Notes: generated by a model not told the origin, from the letters alone. A stretch of 5,307 nt of DNA from an uncultured Porphyromonadaceae bacterium (GCA_947176545.1 CAMWRB010000107.1:1-5307); one strand, 5' to 3'. Positions 1-5,247 are shown, counted from the first letter of the stretch. A program made the numbers and translations.

Positions 1-1
1 C

Positions 2-805
2 GGCAGGGCGGTCAAATGGGGTCGCTCATTGTATCGTAATATACAACGGTTTATACTCTTCCAGCTTACGGTCAATGTCGCGGCCTGTCTGATAGTCATG
101 GTCGGTGCTTTCTTGGGTATTGAGTCGCCGTTGTCTGTCACACAAATGCTCTGGGTCAATCTGATTATGGATACCTTTGCAGCGTTGGGCCTCTCCACGT
201 TGCCACCTTCGGATGCCGTCATGCGCGAAAAGCCCAGAAGTCAGAATGCGTTTATCATCACGAAACCTATGTGGCGTATGATTATCGGTACAGGTTTGAT
301 TTTCTTTGTTCTGCTGCTCGGTCTCCTTGTTTTCCTGCAACATACATATATCGACTCACTGCTGGATGTGGATATTTATGCTATCGGTGAGTATCATGGT
401 CTGACGCCTTACGAGCTCTCAATATTCTTTACCACCTTCGTGTTCCTGCAGTTCTGGAATATGTTCAATGCGAAGGCTATGGCCTCCGGACAATCCGCCT
501 TAAATCTCAGGGGATGTGGCAGTTTCCTGTTCATATTGCTGATAATATTTATCGGACAGATAGGTATTGTGGAAATCGGAGGTGCATTCTTCAATGTCGT
601 GCCTCTCAAGCTTGCCGACTGGTTGATTATCATCGGTGGTACGTCGGTCGTACTTTGGGTGGGCGAACTTCTGAGACTCTTCAACGCTTTGGGTCGGAAA
701 TTGTCAGCGGTACGCGCTGCCCGTCGTCAGGCAAAAATTGAGGCCAAGTTGTCTGCTGCAGCATATGAAGAGAGTTCGGAAGAGACCGCTGAAGAAAATG
801 AATGA
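2..805 (+). CDS. Calcium-translocating P-type ATPase, PMCA-like, C-terminal part (5' end outside window)
   Basis: This is the C-terminal membrane half of a P2-type cation pump, which uses ATP to export Ca2+ across the inner membrane. The reading frame is open from base 2, and the first residues (GRAVKWGRSLYRNIQRF) are the family sequence leading from the hinge into M5, so the gene begins left of the window. M5 carries FQLTVNVAA. M6 carries WVNLIMDTFAALGLSTLPP, whose Asn and Asp match the known calcium-ligand positions, and NLIMD is the plasma-membrane (P2B) form rather than the SERCA form. Four further hydrophobic segments follow (M7-M10), ending at about base 680. The tail is basic (RKLSAVRAARRQAK) and then acidic (EESSEETAEENE). 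The cytoplasmic phosphorylation and nucleotide-binding domains are not visible, so ion specificity rests on M5/M6 only. Element copy 1 begins about 20 bases after the stop. Confidence 0.93.
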   Translation, partial: GRAVKWGRSLYRNIQRFILFQLTVNVAACLIVMVGAFLGIESPLSVTQMLWVNLIMDTFAALGLSTLPPSDAVMREKPRSQNAFIITKPMWRMIIGTGLIFFVLLLGLLVFLQHTYIDSLLDVDIYAIGEYHGLTPYELSIFFTTFVFLQFWNMFNAKAMASGQSALNLRGCGSFLFILLIIFIGQIGIVEIGGAFFNVVPLKLADWLIIIGGTSVVLWVGELLRLFNALGRKLSAVRAARRQAKIEAKLSAAAYEESSEETAEENE

Positions 806-826
806 TTTTTTGAAAAAAATAACCCG

Positions 827-859
827 GCGTCAAACCATTTTATTTGAGTAGATGTTATA
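827..859 (+). promoter_or_regulatory. ECF-type promoter of repeat-element copy 1
   Basis: A -35-like GCGTCAAACC (827-836) is followed by a 17-nt spacer and a -10-like GTTATA (854-859). The AAC core and GT-starting -10 at this spacing resemble promoters read by ECF sigma factors (family knowledge). The same layout with the same 17-nt spacing occurs in the two other copies although the spacer sequences differ. It does not resemble the housekeeping Bacteroidetes TTG/TAnnTTTG promoter. The sigma factor that reads it is unknown. Confidence 0.55.
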
Positions 860-865
860 AATACA

Positions 866-960
866 GAAAGTAAAGAAAATCGTTTCATGATGTTAGGTTA
901 GTAAAAATAGTATTATGGAAAACACGTGATTGCGGCTGCTTGAGAAAGCAGCCGCAATCG
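866..960 (+). ncRNA. Repeat-element copy 1: candidate small RNA of about 95 nt
   Basis: This is the predicted transcribed part of the first of three related intergenic elements. The start is estimated about 7 nt after the -10 box and the end at the base of the hairpin. In order it holds an A-rich leader (ACAGAAAGTAAAG), a 26-nt block at 877-902 identical to the other copies and containing ATGATGTTAGGTTAG (887-901), a linker AAAAATA, GTATTATGGAAAA (909-921), and the hairpin at 928-959. The second ATG (915-917) opens only four codons (MENT, stop), so no protein is likely. The element lies in the convergent gap between the Ca-ATPase and the sigma gene. I do not recognise it as a named RNA family. 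It could instead be a regulatory DNA repeat. Confidence 0.6.
928..959 (+). terminator. GNRA-capped hairpin of element copy 1
   Basis: A perfect 14-bp stem, GATTGCGGCTGCTT with AAGCAGCCGCAATC, closes a GAGA tetraloop. It corresponds to the terminator hairpin of copy 2, but no U tract follows (CGCATATATATC). It may therefore be a weak terminator or mainly a 3' stabilising structure. Confidence 0.6.
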
Positions 961-976
961 CATATATATCCCTGCG

Positions 977-1003
977 GATATCCCCATACCGATATCCCCA
1001 TAC
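977..1003. repeat. Two tandem 13-mers, 14-nt period
   Basis: GATATCCCCATAC occurs at 977-989 and again at 991-1003 with one base between. No function can be assigned. It may be slippage-generated or a paired protein-binding site in the gap downstream of the sigma gene. Confidence 0.7.
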
Positions 1004-1010
1004 ATAGCGA

Positions 1011-1055
1011 CACCCGAAGACAAACTGTCGCACTCAGACTGTTTGTCTTAGGGTG
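1011..1055. repeat. Inverted repeat/hairpin between convergent transcripts
   Basis: CACCCGAAGACAAAC (1011-1025) pairs with GTTTGTCTTAGGGTG (1041-1055) at 14 of 15 positions, with a 15-nt loop. It lies 23 bases beyond the sigma gene stop on the minus strand and beyond element copy 1 on the plus strand, where a bidirectional terminator would be expected. No U tract follows on either strand, so intrinsic termination is uncertain. Confidence 0.5.
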
Positions 1056-1078
1056 CAGCATGAGCCGGGAATATCTTA

Positions 1079-1636
1079 TTAAAGGCCTAAGAGGTCGGTG
1101 AGCTTTTTGACGGCGTGGTGATAGGAGGCTTTGAGGGCACCGACACTTGTACCCAAGATGTCGGATATTTCCTCATACTTCAGCTCGTCATAATAGCGCA
1201 TATTGAATACGAGACGCTGTTTTTCGGGCAATTTGGCTATGGCTCGTTGCAATTCGGCAGTGGCTGCATCTCCATCGAAGTATGTGTCGGCTTCAATGTT
1301 ATCAAGCAGATAGGAGTCATCCTCCTCACCTGACACTACATTATGGTGGGTTCTCTCCCTTTTCAGATGGTTTATGCACTCATTGACTGCAATCTTGTAA
1401 AGCCATGTGGTCAGTTTGGCCTCACCGCGAAAATTATGGAGATTATTCCACGCTTTGATAAAGACATTCTGCAGAATATCATTCGCATCATCGTGATTGA
1501 CAACCATCTTGCGGATATGGTGATACAGAGGCTCGGCATACGCACGCATCAGAGTATCGAAAGCGGCGTGAGCCGTTTTCTCGTTCTGTAGGTCCGCGAC
1601 CAGCTTTGTCTCGTCTATCGGTGCGATATATGCCAT
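1079..1636 (-). CDS. ECF-family RNA polymerase sigma factor
   Basis: This 185-residue protein has the two domains of an ECF (group 4) sigma-70 factor, which directs RNA polymerase to a specific set of promoters. Region 2 spans about residues 25-94. It includes DANDILQNVFIKAWNN, the polymerase-binding helix and -10 recognition segment, and the typical FRGEAKLTTWLYKIAVNEC. An acidic linker (GEEDDSYLLDNIEAD) separates it from region 4 at about 127-183, which includes LPEKQRLVFNMRYYDELKY and the helix-turn-helix EISDILGTSVGALKASYHHA for the -35 element. Both domains look complete and the length is normal. The ATG at 1636 is the only sensible start, 27 nt after the stop of the tRNA synthetase-like gene on the same strand. 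No anti-sigma gene follows; the downstream region holds only the hairpin and element copy 1. Its stimulus and regulon cannot be read from the sequence. The three ECF-like promoters in this window are possible targets (inference). Confidence 0.95.
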   Translation of the reverse strand: MAYIAPIDETKLVADLQNEKTAHAAFDTLMRAYAEPLYHHIRKMVVNHDDANDILQNVFIKAWNNLHNFRGEAKLTTWLYKIAVNECINHLKRERTHHNVVSGEEDDSYLLDNIEADTYFDGDAATAELQRAIAKLPEKQRLVFNMRYYDELKYEEISDILGTSVGALKASYHHAVKKLTDLLGL

Positions 1637-1644
1637 TTCAACCG

Positions 1645-1675
1645 CTAAGATACAAAAAATATGTCAGATAACCAA
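1645..1675 (-). promoter_or_regulatory. Possible housekeeping promoter of the sigma gene
   Basis: On the minus strand TATCTTAG (plus 1645-1652) is one mismatch from the Bacteroidetes -7 consensus TAnnTTTG. A TTG (plus 1673-1675) lies 20 nt upstream of it, within the usual spacing. Transcription would begin only a few bases before the ATG, giving a nearly leaderless mRNA. The site overlaps the 3' end of the synthetase gene, so the sigma gene may have its own promoter in addition to read-through. Confidence 0.35.
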
Positions 1676-2638
1676 TCCGGTCTCCTCCGTTGAATTTTTT
1701 TGACGTAAAACAGTGTTTCGGTAAATTTCAATCAGATTATGAAGTGTCACCGGAGATGCATCCCTCCGCAGACCGGCGAGCTTAGCTATTCGGCCAAGCA
1801 ATTCTTCGGGAGTGTTTTGCTTGCGCAGTTCCTCCATGCTCAGCGACCGGTCCCTTTTGGACAACCGTTGGCCCTGCTCATTACATATGAGGGGGATATG
1901 AGCGAATTGCGGCGGTCTGAAACCGAGTTTCTCATAGATATATATTTGCTGAGCCGTCGAAAGAAGAAGGTCTTCTCCACGCATCACCTCTGTAACCCCC
2001 ATCATTGCGTCATCAACCACTACCGCCAGCTGGTAGGCACACGTCCCGTCGGCGCGCCTGACTATGAAATCTCCGCAATGTTCCGCCAGATTGACCCTCT
2101 GACGTCCGCAGATGTTATCTGTAAATTCGATTATCCGGTTCTCGACAACCATACGAAGCGCTCCCGAATGCTTTTCATCATCGGTGAGAGGATGTAATTG
2201 AGCGGGCCGGCATTTGCCCATGTAGACTATCCGGCCGTCTGACTGATGTGGAGCCTGTGCAGAAAGGATATCCGCACGCGTACATCGGCATGGGTACAGT
2301 AGTGATTGTGCGGACAGACGTTCTATCACATTCTCGTATATATCCGAACGCCGGCTCTGCAGGTACGGACTTGCCGAACCAATCCCGTCGAGTCCCCCCT
2401 CGTCCCAACACAGTCCGAGCCACAGCAGGTCATCCTCTATCAATTTGGCATATTCGCTACGTGAGCGCTGCGGGTCGAGGTCTTCAATACGAAGCAACAA
2501 GCTGCCGCCGCGACTTTTGACCGACAACCACGACATCAGGGCAGCATAAATATTACCCAGGTGCATCCTTCCCGTAGGGGAGGGGGCGAAACGACCCTTC
2601 AGCATACCGCTATCCGACTTATCAACAATTTTGCTCAT
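1664..2638 (-). CDS. gluQ: Glutamyl-Q tRNA(Asp) synthetase (GluQRS)
   Basis: This is a truncated paralogue of glutamyl-tRNA synthetase. GluQRS activates glutamate without tRNA and transfers it to queuosine at position 34 of tRNA-Asp in the cytoplasm (family knowledge). At 324 residues it has the class I catalytic core but lacks the anticodon-binding domain of GltX. The nucleotide-binding segment RFAPSPTGRMHLGN (residues 16-29) carries the HIGH-like site, and RLSKRD (258-263) is the KMSKS-like site. CRC (117-119) with Y139 and C143 (Y-x3-C) is the GluQRS zinc-site pattern and separates it from GltX. LRIEDLDPQR (49-58) and AYQLAVVVDDAMMGVTEVMRGEDLL (201-225, in overlapping pieces) are core family sequence. 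The start is uncertain: ATG at 2638 is used here, but the in-frame ATG at 2605 (residue 12) would leave a shorter N-terminus before the core, closer to family norm. The gene leads into the sigma gene 27 nt downstream. No clear TAnnTTTG promoter is visible upstream. Confidence 0.93.
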   Translation of the reverse strand: MSKIVDKSDSGMLKGRFAPSPTGRMHLGNIYAALMSWLSVKSRGGSLLLRIEDLDPQRSRSEYAKLIEDDLLWLGLCWDEGGLDGIGSASPYLQSRRSDIYENVIERLSAQSLLYPCRCTRADILSAQAPHQSDGRIVYMGKCRPAQLHPLTDDEKHSGALRMVVENRIIEFTDNICGRQRVNLAEHCGDFIVRRADGTCAYQLAVVVDDAMMGVTEVMRGEDLLLSTAQQIYIYEKLGFRPPQFAHIPLICNEQGQRLSKRDRSLSMEELRKQNTPEELLGRIAKLAGLRRDASPVTLHNLIEIYRNTVLRQKNSTEETGLVI

Positions 2639-2733
2639 ATATACCCGTCAGGGGTTTGTTAAACCGTCCCCCGGATTACTTTTCTTGTGATACAGGTTCT
2701 TAATTTACGGAAAAAATTAAAAAAAAGTATATA

Positions 2734-2766
2734 GCATCAAACCATTCTGCATTTACAGATGTTTTA
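2734..2766 (+). promoter_or_regulatory. ECF-type promoter of repeat-element copy 2
   Basis: GCATCAAACC (2734-2743) and GTTTTA (2761-2766) are separated by 17 nt, the same spacing as in copies 1 and 3. The -10 box differs from GTTATA by one base. The region lies about 95 bases upstream of the gluQ start on the other strand, so activity here might also affect gluQ. Confidence 0.55.
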
Positions 2767-2772
2767 ATATCA

Positions 2773-2880
2773 AACAAGGAAAGTTAGAAATCGTTTCATG
2801 ATGTTAGGTTAGTTTGAAAAAGTATTATGGAAAAATTGAGGTTGCGGCAGCTTGTGAAAGTTGTCGCAATCGTTTTTTAT
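2773..2880 (+). ncRNA. Repeat-element copy 2: candidate small RNA of about 105 nt
   Basis: This copy has the longest leader (CAAACAAGGAAAGTTAG, between the -10 box and the core). It is followed by the identical 26-nt block (2788-2813) with ATGATGTTAGGTTAG at 2798-2812, the linker TTGAAAAA, GTATTATGGAAAA (2821-2833) and the hairpin at 2841-2870 with a run of six T. The clear terminator is the best evidence that the family is transcribed left to right and ends here, rather than being a leader of the protease gene, whose own promoter lies about 140 bases further on. A 32-codon frame from the ATG at 2827 runs through the hairpin and has no match in the other copies, so I do not call it coding. 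Confidence 0.65.
2841..2880 (+). terminator. Intrinsic terminator of element copy 2
   Basis: GTTGCGGCAGCTT (2841-2853) pairs fully with AAGTTGTCGCAAT (2858-2870) using three G-U wobbles, closing a GTGA tetraloop (GNRA type). CGTTTTTTAT follows, giving a normal rho-independent terminator on the plus strand. Confidence 0.85.
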
Positions 2881-3021
2881 AAGTCAAAATCAATGCGTGG
2901 CGTGAATTCGGAAAAATTTTTATGAGACAGATTCTAAACAATATTACCGATTTTATGACACATATTTCCGATATTGGTGAAAATAGTTGTCATACACACA
3001 ATTATATTAAAACAAAATCGT

Positions 3022-3029
3022 TATATTTG
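3022..3029 (+). promoter_or_regulatory. Housekeeping -7 promoter element of the protease gene
   Basis: TATATTTG matches the Bacteroidetes -7 consensus TAnnTTTG exactly. No good -33 TTG is seen 19-21 nt upstream, so the promoter may be weak or activator-dependent. Transcription would start near 3035, leaving a leader of about 55 nt to the ATG at 3092. Confidence 0.6.
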
Positions 3030-3091
3030 TGATATGCTATCGCCTGTGAGTTTTCGTGTCACAGCTTTTAATTGATTTTGCGTTGTTTACC

Positions 3092-4777
3092 ATGATTAAA
3101 TTTACTTCCAACATATACCGGTATGTCCTCTCTTTCGTGATGGGATGTATCCTGCTGATGCCGTCGGATATATTGGCCAAGCCCGCCTATCGGGGTCCTA
3201 TCACTCACATACAGCCTGATGGTACGGAACTCACCATCTATCGCAGCGGTGATGAGAACCATAAGGAGCTGCGCGATGCCAATGGTTGTCAGCTCTATAT
3301 TACTGAAGACGGCTGGGCGCGCCGGCTTGATAACGGTATGCTCTCCCTACGCAGAGCCGCCGAGGCCGAGGAACCGACACGCAAGAAGTTTCTGTTCAGC
3401 GGTACTCCGTTCCCGTGTGAGGGGGACCCCCATGCACTTGTGATTCTGGTGGAATTTCAGGACAGGACATTCTCGATGGATGACCCTAATGATTTCTATA
3501 CGCGTATGCTTAATGAGGAGGGTTTCTCCGACTATGGTGCTACCGGAAGTGCACGCGACTTTTTTGTAGAGAACTCCATCGGTCAGTTTAAGCCGATATT
3601 CGATGTTTACGGCCCGGTAATGCTTCCGCGAAGCATGAAGTATTACGGAGGCAATTCGCTGTTGGGTGATGATATACGCCCCTATCAGGCACTGATAGAT
3701 GCCGCATGGATACTTGATAAAGATTTGGATTTTGCACAGTATGACATCGACGAGGACGGACAGATAGATAACGTCTTCATATTTTACGCCGGTTATGGCG
3801 AGGCCGATAGCCCTGACTATGATGCCATCTGGCCTCACTCCGCTGACCTTGATGTCTTTAATATAGGTCGCGAATTTTACCATGACGGCAAGAAGCTGAA
3901 CCGTTACGGCATGACCAATGAGATAGATTATTCATATCGCCGGCCCGACGGTATCGGCACATTCGTGCATGAGTTCAGTCATGTATTGGGTCTGCCGGAT
4001 GAATATTGTACCAACTACAGCGGGTCATTTACCGGGGGTACATATTCCGTACTCGATTATGGCCCGTATAACAATCAGGGTCGTACGCCCCCTCATTACA
4101 ATATCTTCCAGCGCTACAGTCTCGGATGGCTCACACCAATTGTCCCCGAGCCGGGAAGTTCGGGTGTCTACGTCCTCGACCCCATACATATCTCGAATAC
4201 CGGCCTGATGTTGCCCACAGACAATGAGAATGAGTTTTATCTTTTTGAGAACCGTCAGCAGGTTTGTTGCGACCGGTTTATTCCGGGACACGGTATGCTG
4301 GTGTGGCATATTGACTTTGTGCAGAGTGTCTGGGATGATAATGTAGTCAATAATCTTCACCATCACCTTCATGTGGATTTGGTTGAGGCTGACCATCGTC
4401 AGTCGGAATCGACGCGTGCCGGTGATGTATTCCCCGGTATCAACGGTGTGACCGAATTTTCATCTGTTTCAGCTCCGGCATTGCGCTCATGGAGCAATCA
4501 GCCTGTCGGGTTTGATATCACCATGATTGAGGAGGTTAATGATAAGATAAAGTTTCTGCTTACAGCTCAGGAAAGCAAGGTGTCGCAAGTCGAGGATGGT
4601 AACACCGGCATCTCTGTGCGTGACGGTTATCTATACAATGACTCCGCAGAGGAGGCTGTTATCTATGATATGTCAGGCACTCGTGTCGGTCAGGCCGCTT
4701 CGGGTGAAAGCACACCGTTACCGGCGGGTATCTATATTATCAAGTGTGGTGCTGAGGTAGTAAAGGTTACCATCTGA
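3092..4777 (+). CDS. Secreted M6-family metalloprotease with C-terminal sorting-domain-like tail
   Basis: This 561-residue zinc endopeptidase belongs to the M6 (immune inhibitor A-like) family and is predicted to be exported. The ATG at 3092 is preferred because it gives a signal peptide (MIKFTSNIYRYVLSFVMGC, hydrophobic core, cleavage probably after DILA). An in-frame GTG at 3056 would add 12 residues in front of it. An N-terminal propeptide-like region follows (PITHIQPDGTELTIYRSGDE, then ITEDGWARRLDNG). The calcium-loop-like sequence YDIDEDGQIDNVFIFYAGYG lies at about 217-236. The zinc site HEFSHVLGLPD (293-303) fits HExxHxxGxxD. The family segment after it reads SVLDYGPYNNQGRTPPHYN, and its Met-turn position holds Leu (residue 321) where relatives usually have Met. 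The last 60 residues (VIYDMSGTRV, then LPAGIYIIK and VVKVTI) resemble the type A sorting domain of type IX secretion, although no T9SS gene is in the window. Substrates cannot be predicted. Confidence 0.92.
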   Translation: MIKFTSNIYRYVLSFVMGCILLMPSDILAKPAYRGPITHIQPDGTELTIYRSGDENHKELRDANGCQLYITEDGWARRLDNGMLSLRRAAEAEEPTRKKFLFSGTPFPCEGDPHALVILVEFQDRTFSMDDPNDFYTRMLNEEGFSDYGATGSARDFFVENSIGQFKPIFDVYGPVMLPRSMKYYGGNSLLGDDIRPYQALIDAAWILDKDLDFAQYDIDEDGQIDNVFIFYAGYGEADSPDYDAIWPHSADLDVFNIGREFYHDGKKLNRYGMTNEIDYSYRRPDGIGTFVHEFSHVLGLPDEYCTNYSGSFTGGTYSVLDYGPYNNQGRTPPHYNIFQRYSLGWLTPIVPEPGSSGVYVLDPIHISNTGLMLPTDNENEFYLFENRQQVCCDRFIPGHGMLVWHIDFVQSVWDDNVVNNLHHHLHVDLVEADHRQSESTRAGDVFPGINGVTEFSSVSAPALRSWSNQPVGFDITMIEEVNDKIKFLLTAQESKVSQVEDGNTGISVRDGYLYNDSAEEAVIYDMSGTRVGQAASGESTPLPAGIYIIKCGAEVVKVTI

Positions 4778-4884
4778 CCTCCGGGACAATACCGGTCTCT
4801 GTAGATATATCCCTTATCCAGGATACTTCTTTTGGGGAATGAAAACAAGAGATAGGTGACCGTATAAATAAAAAATATACAACC

Positions 4885-4917
4885 GCATCAAACCTTTTCA
4901 TCAGCGAGTATGTTATA
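4885..4917 (+). promoter_or_regulatory. ECF-type promoter of repeat-element copy 3
   Basis: GCATCAAACC (4885-4894) is identical to copy 2. It is followed by a 17-nt spacer and GTTATA (4912-4917), identical to copy 1. The spacer sequence itself is unlike the other two. It begins about 107 bases after the protease stop. Confidence 0.55.
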
Positions 4918-4923
4918 ATTACA

Positions 4924-5016
4924 GAAAGTAAGAAATCGTTTCATGATGTTAGGTTAGTTAAAAGTATTATGGAAAACCACGATGCGACGGCCTGTGAAGG
5001 TCGTCGCATCAACTTT
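4924..5016 (+). ncRNA. Repeat-element copy 3: candidate small RNA of about 93 nt
   Basis: The leader ACAGAAAGTAAG nearly matches copy 1. The identical 26-nt block is at 4933-4958 with ATGATGTTAGGTTAG at 4943-4957, then the short linker TAAAA, GTATTATGGAAAA (4963-4975) and the hairpin at 4981-5010. A 45-codon frame from the ATG at 4969 runs through the hairpin and into the palindromic repeat and is unrelated to the frames in the other copies, so the element is treated as non-coding. Confidence 0.62.
4981..5016 (+). terminator. GNRA-capped terminator-like hairpin of element copy 3
   Basis: GATGCGACGGCCT (4981-4993) pairs with AGGTCGTCGCATC (4998-5010) over 13 bp with one G-U wobble, around a GTGA tetraloop. 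AACTTTATAT follows, a short and imperfect U tract. Stem bases differ from copies 1 and 2 at several positions while pairing is kept. Confidence 0.7.
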
Positions 5017-5030
5017 ATATACATTCGTCT

Positions 5031-5156
5031 TGTCCCCGGCACGTTGTACCGAGTTAATCAGATGCAGTCGCTCCGCGACACACTGTCCTCGGTGTTTCCC
5101 GTATAACCGTCGCGGAGCGACCGCATCTGATTAGCCCGGCACGCAGTGCCGGGACA
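5031..5156. repeat. Long imperfect inverted repeat made of nested palindromes (REP-like)
   Basis: The left arm (5031-5079) and right arm (5109-5156) are reverse complements at about 41 of 48 aligned positions plus a one-base gap, around a 29-base loop. The best blocks are TAATCAGATGC (5055-5065) with GCATCTGATTA (5123-5133), and GTCGCTCCGCGAC (5067-5079) with GTCGCGGAGCGAC (5109-5121). The latter unit is itself a small hairpin and recurs at 5178-5190. CCCGGCACGCAGTGCCGGG (5135-5153) is a perfect 8-bp hairpin, with a degenerate partner around 5034-5053. This resembles a repetitive extragenic palindrome cluster. No transposase is present. Confidence 0.75.
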
Positions 5157-5177
5157 GAATAGCACCTACGACAGCAT

Positions 5178-5190
5178 GTCGCGGAGCGAC
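5178..5190. repeat. Third copy of the GTCGC palindromic unit
   Basis: GTCGCGGAGCGAC is identical to the unit at 5109-5121 and the reverse complement of 5067-5079. It stands alone outside the long inverted repeat, suggesting that this 13-mer is a repeat unit in its own right. Confidence 0.7.
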
Positions 5191-5213
5191 TACACCAAAT
5201 TTTGTATTGGTTT

Positions 5214-5242
5214 TTGCAAATAAAATTTAATTATTATCTTTG
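5214..5242 (+). promoter_or_regulatory. Housekeeping Bacteroidetes promoter reading off the right edge
   Basis: TTG (5214-5216, in TTTTTGC) lies 18 nt upstream of TATCTTTG (5235-5242), an exact TAnnTTTG match. Both parts fit the Bacteroidetes -33/-7 promoter, with spacing about one base shorter than usual. Transcription would start near 5248. Confidence 0.7.
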
Positions 5243-5247
5243 TGGTT

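Larger units (their letters stand above)
2639..3091. other. Divergent intergenic region between gluQ and the protease gene
   Basis: This 453-base AT-rich gap contains a small imperfect GC hairpin in the presumed gluQ leader (about 2651-2671), the complete element copy 2 (2734-2880) and the protease promoter (3022-3029). Between 2881 and 3021 I see no gene. The only structure there is a 7-nt inverted repeat, TATGACA at 2954-2960 and TGTCATA at 2988-2994, which could be a chance match or a spaced operator. Confidence 0.7.

Noticed and set aside
827..960. Known Bacteroidales-1 RNA motif
   Set aside because: From memory that motif also has a promoter and terminator and is often found near the L20 ribosomal protein gene, but I cannot match its conserved sequence here and no ribosomal gene is nearby. 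An Rfam search would settle it.
1739..2197. 152-codon open frame on the plus strand inside gluQ
   Set aside because: The minus-strand frame has all the GluQRS motifs; the plus-strand product has Cys/His scattered without a motif and no family resemblance.
1664..2638. Full glutamyl-tRNA synthetase (gltX), possibly truncated
   Set aside because: The protein ends after the catalytic core at a normal GluQRS length and has the CxC...Yx3C zinc pattern of GluQRS, so it is a complete gluQ rather than a broken gltX.
2827..2925. 32-codon reading frame starting at the conserved ATGGAAAA of element copy 2
   Set aside because: It runs through the terminator hairpin and U tract, and the equivalent frames in copies 1 and 3 encode unrelated peptides of 4 and 45 codons.
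2954..2994. TATGACA/TGTCATA inverted repeat as an operator of the protease promoter
   Set aside because: Only seven bases per arm with a 27-nt gap, in AT-rich DNA, which is easily chance; not listed as a regulatory site.
3347..3883. 178-codon open frame on the minus strand inside the protease gene
   Set aside because: It lies wholly antisense to a well-supported M6 protease sequence and shows no recognisable domain; it is a shadow of the real gene.
4969..5106. 45-codon reading frame from element copy 3 into the palindromic repeat
   Set aside because: It crosses a hairpin and an inverted repeat and has no counterpart in the other copies; no protein family is recognisable.
5031..5156. Terminal inverted repeats of an insertion sequence
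   Set aside because: The arms are only 29 bases apart with no transposase between them and no target duplication seen; the nested short palindromes fit a REP-type repeat better.
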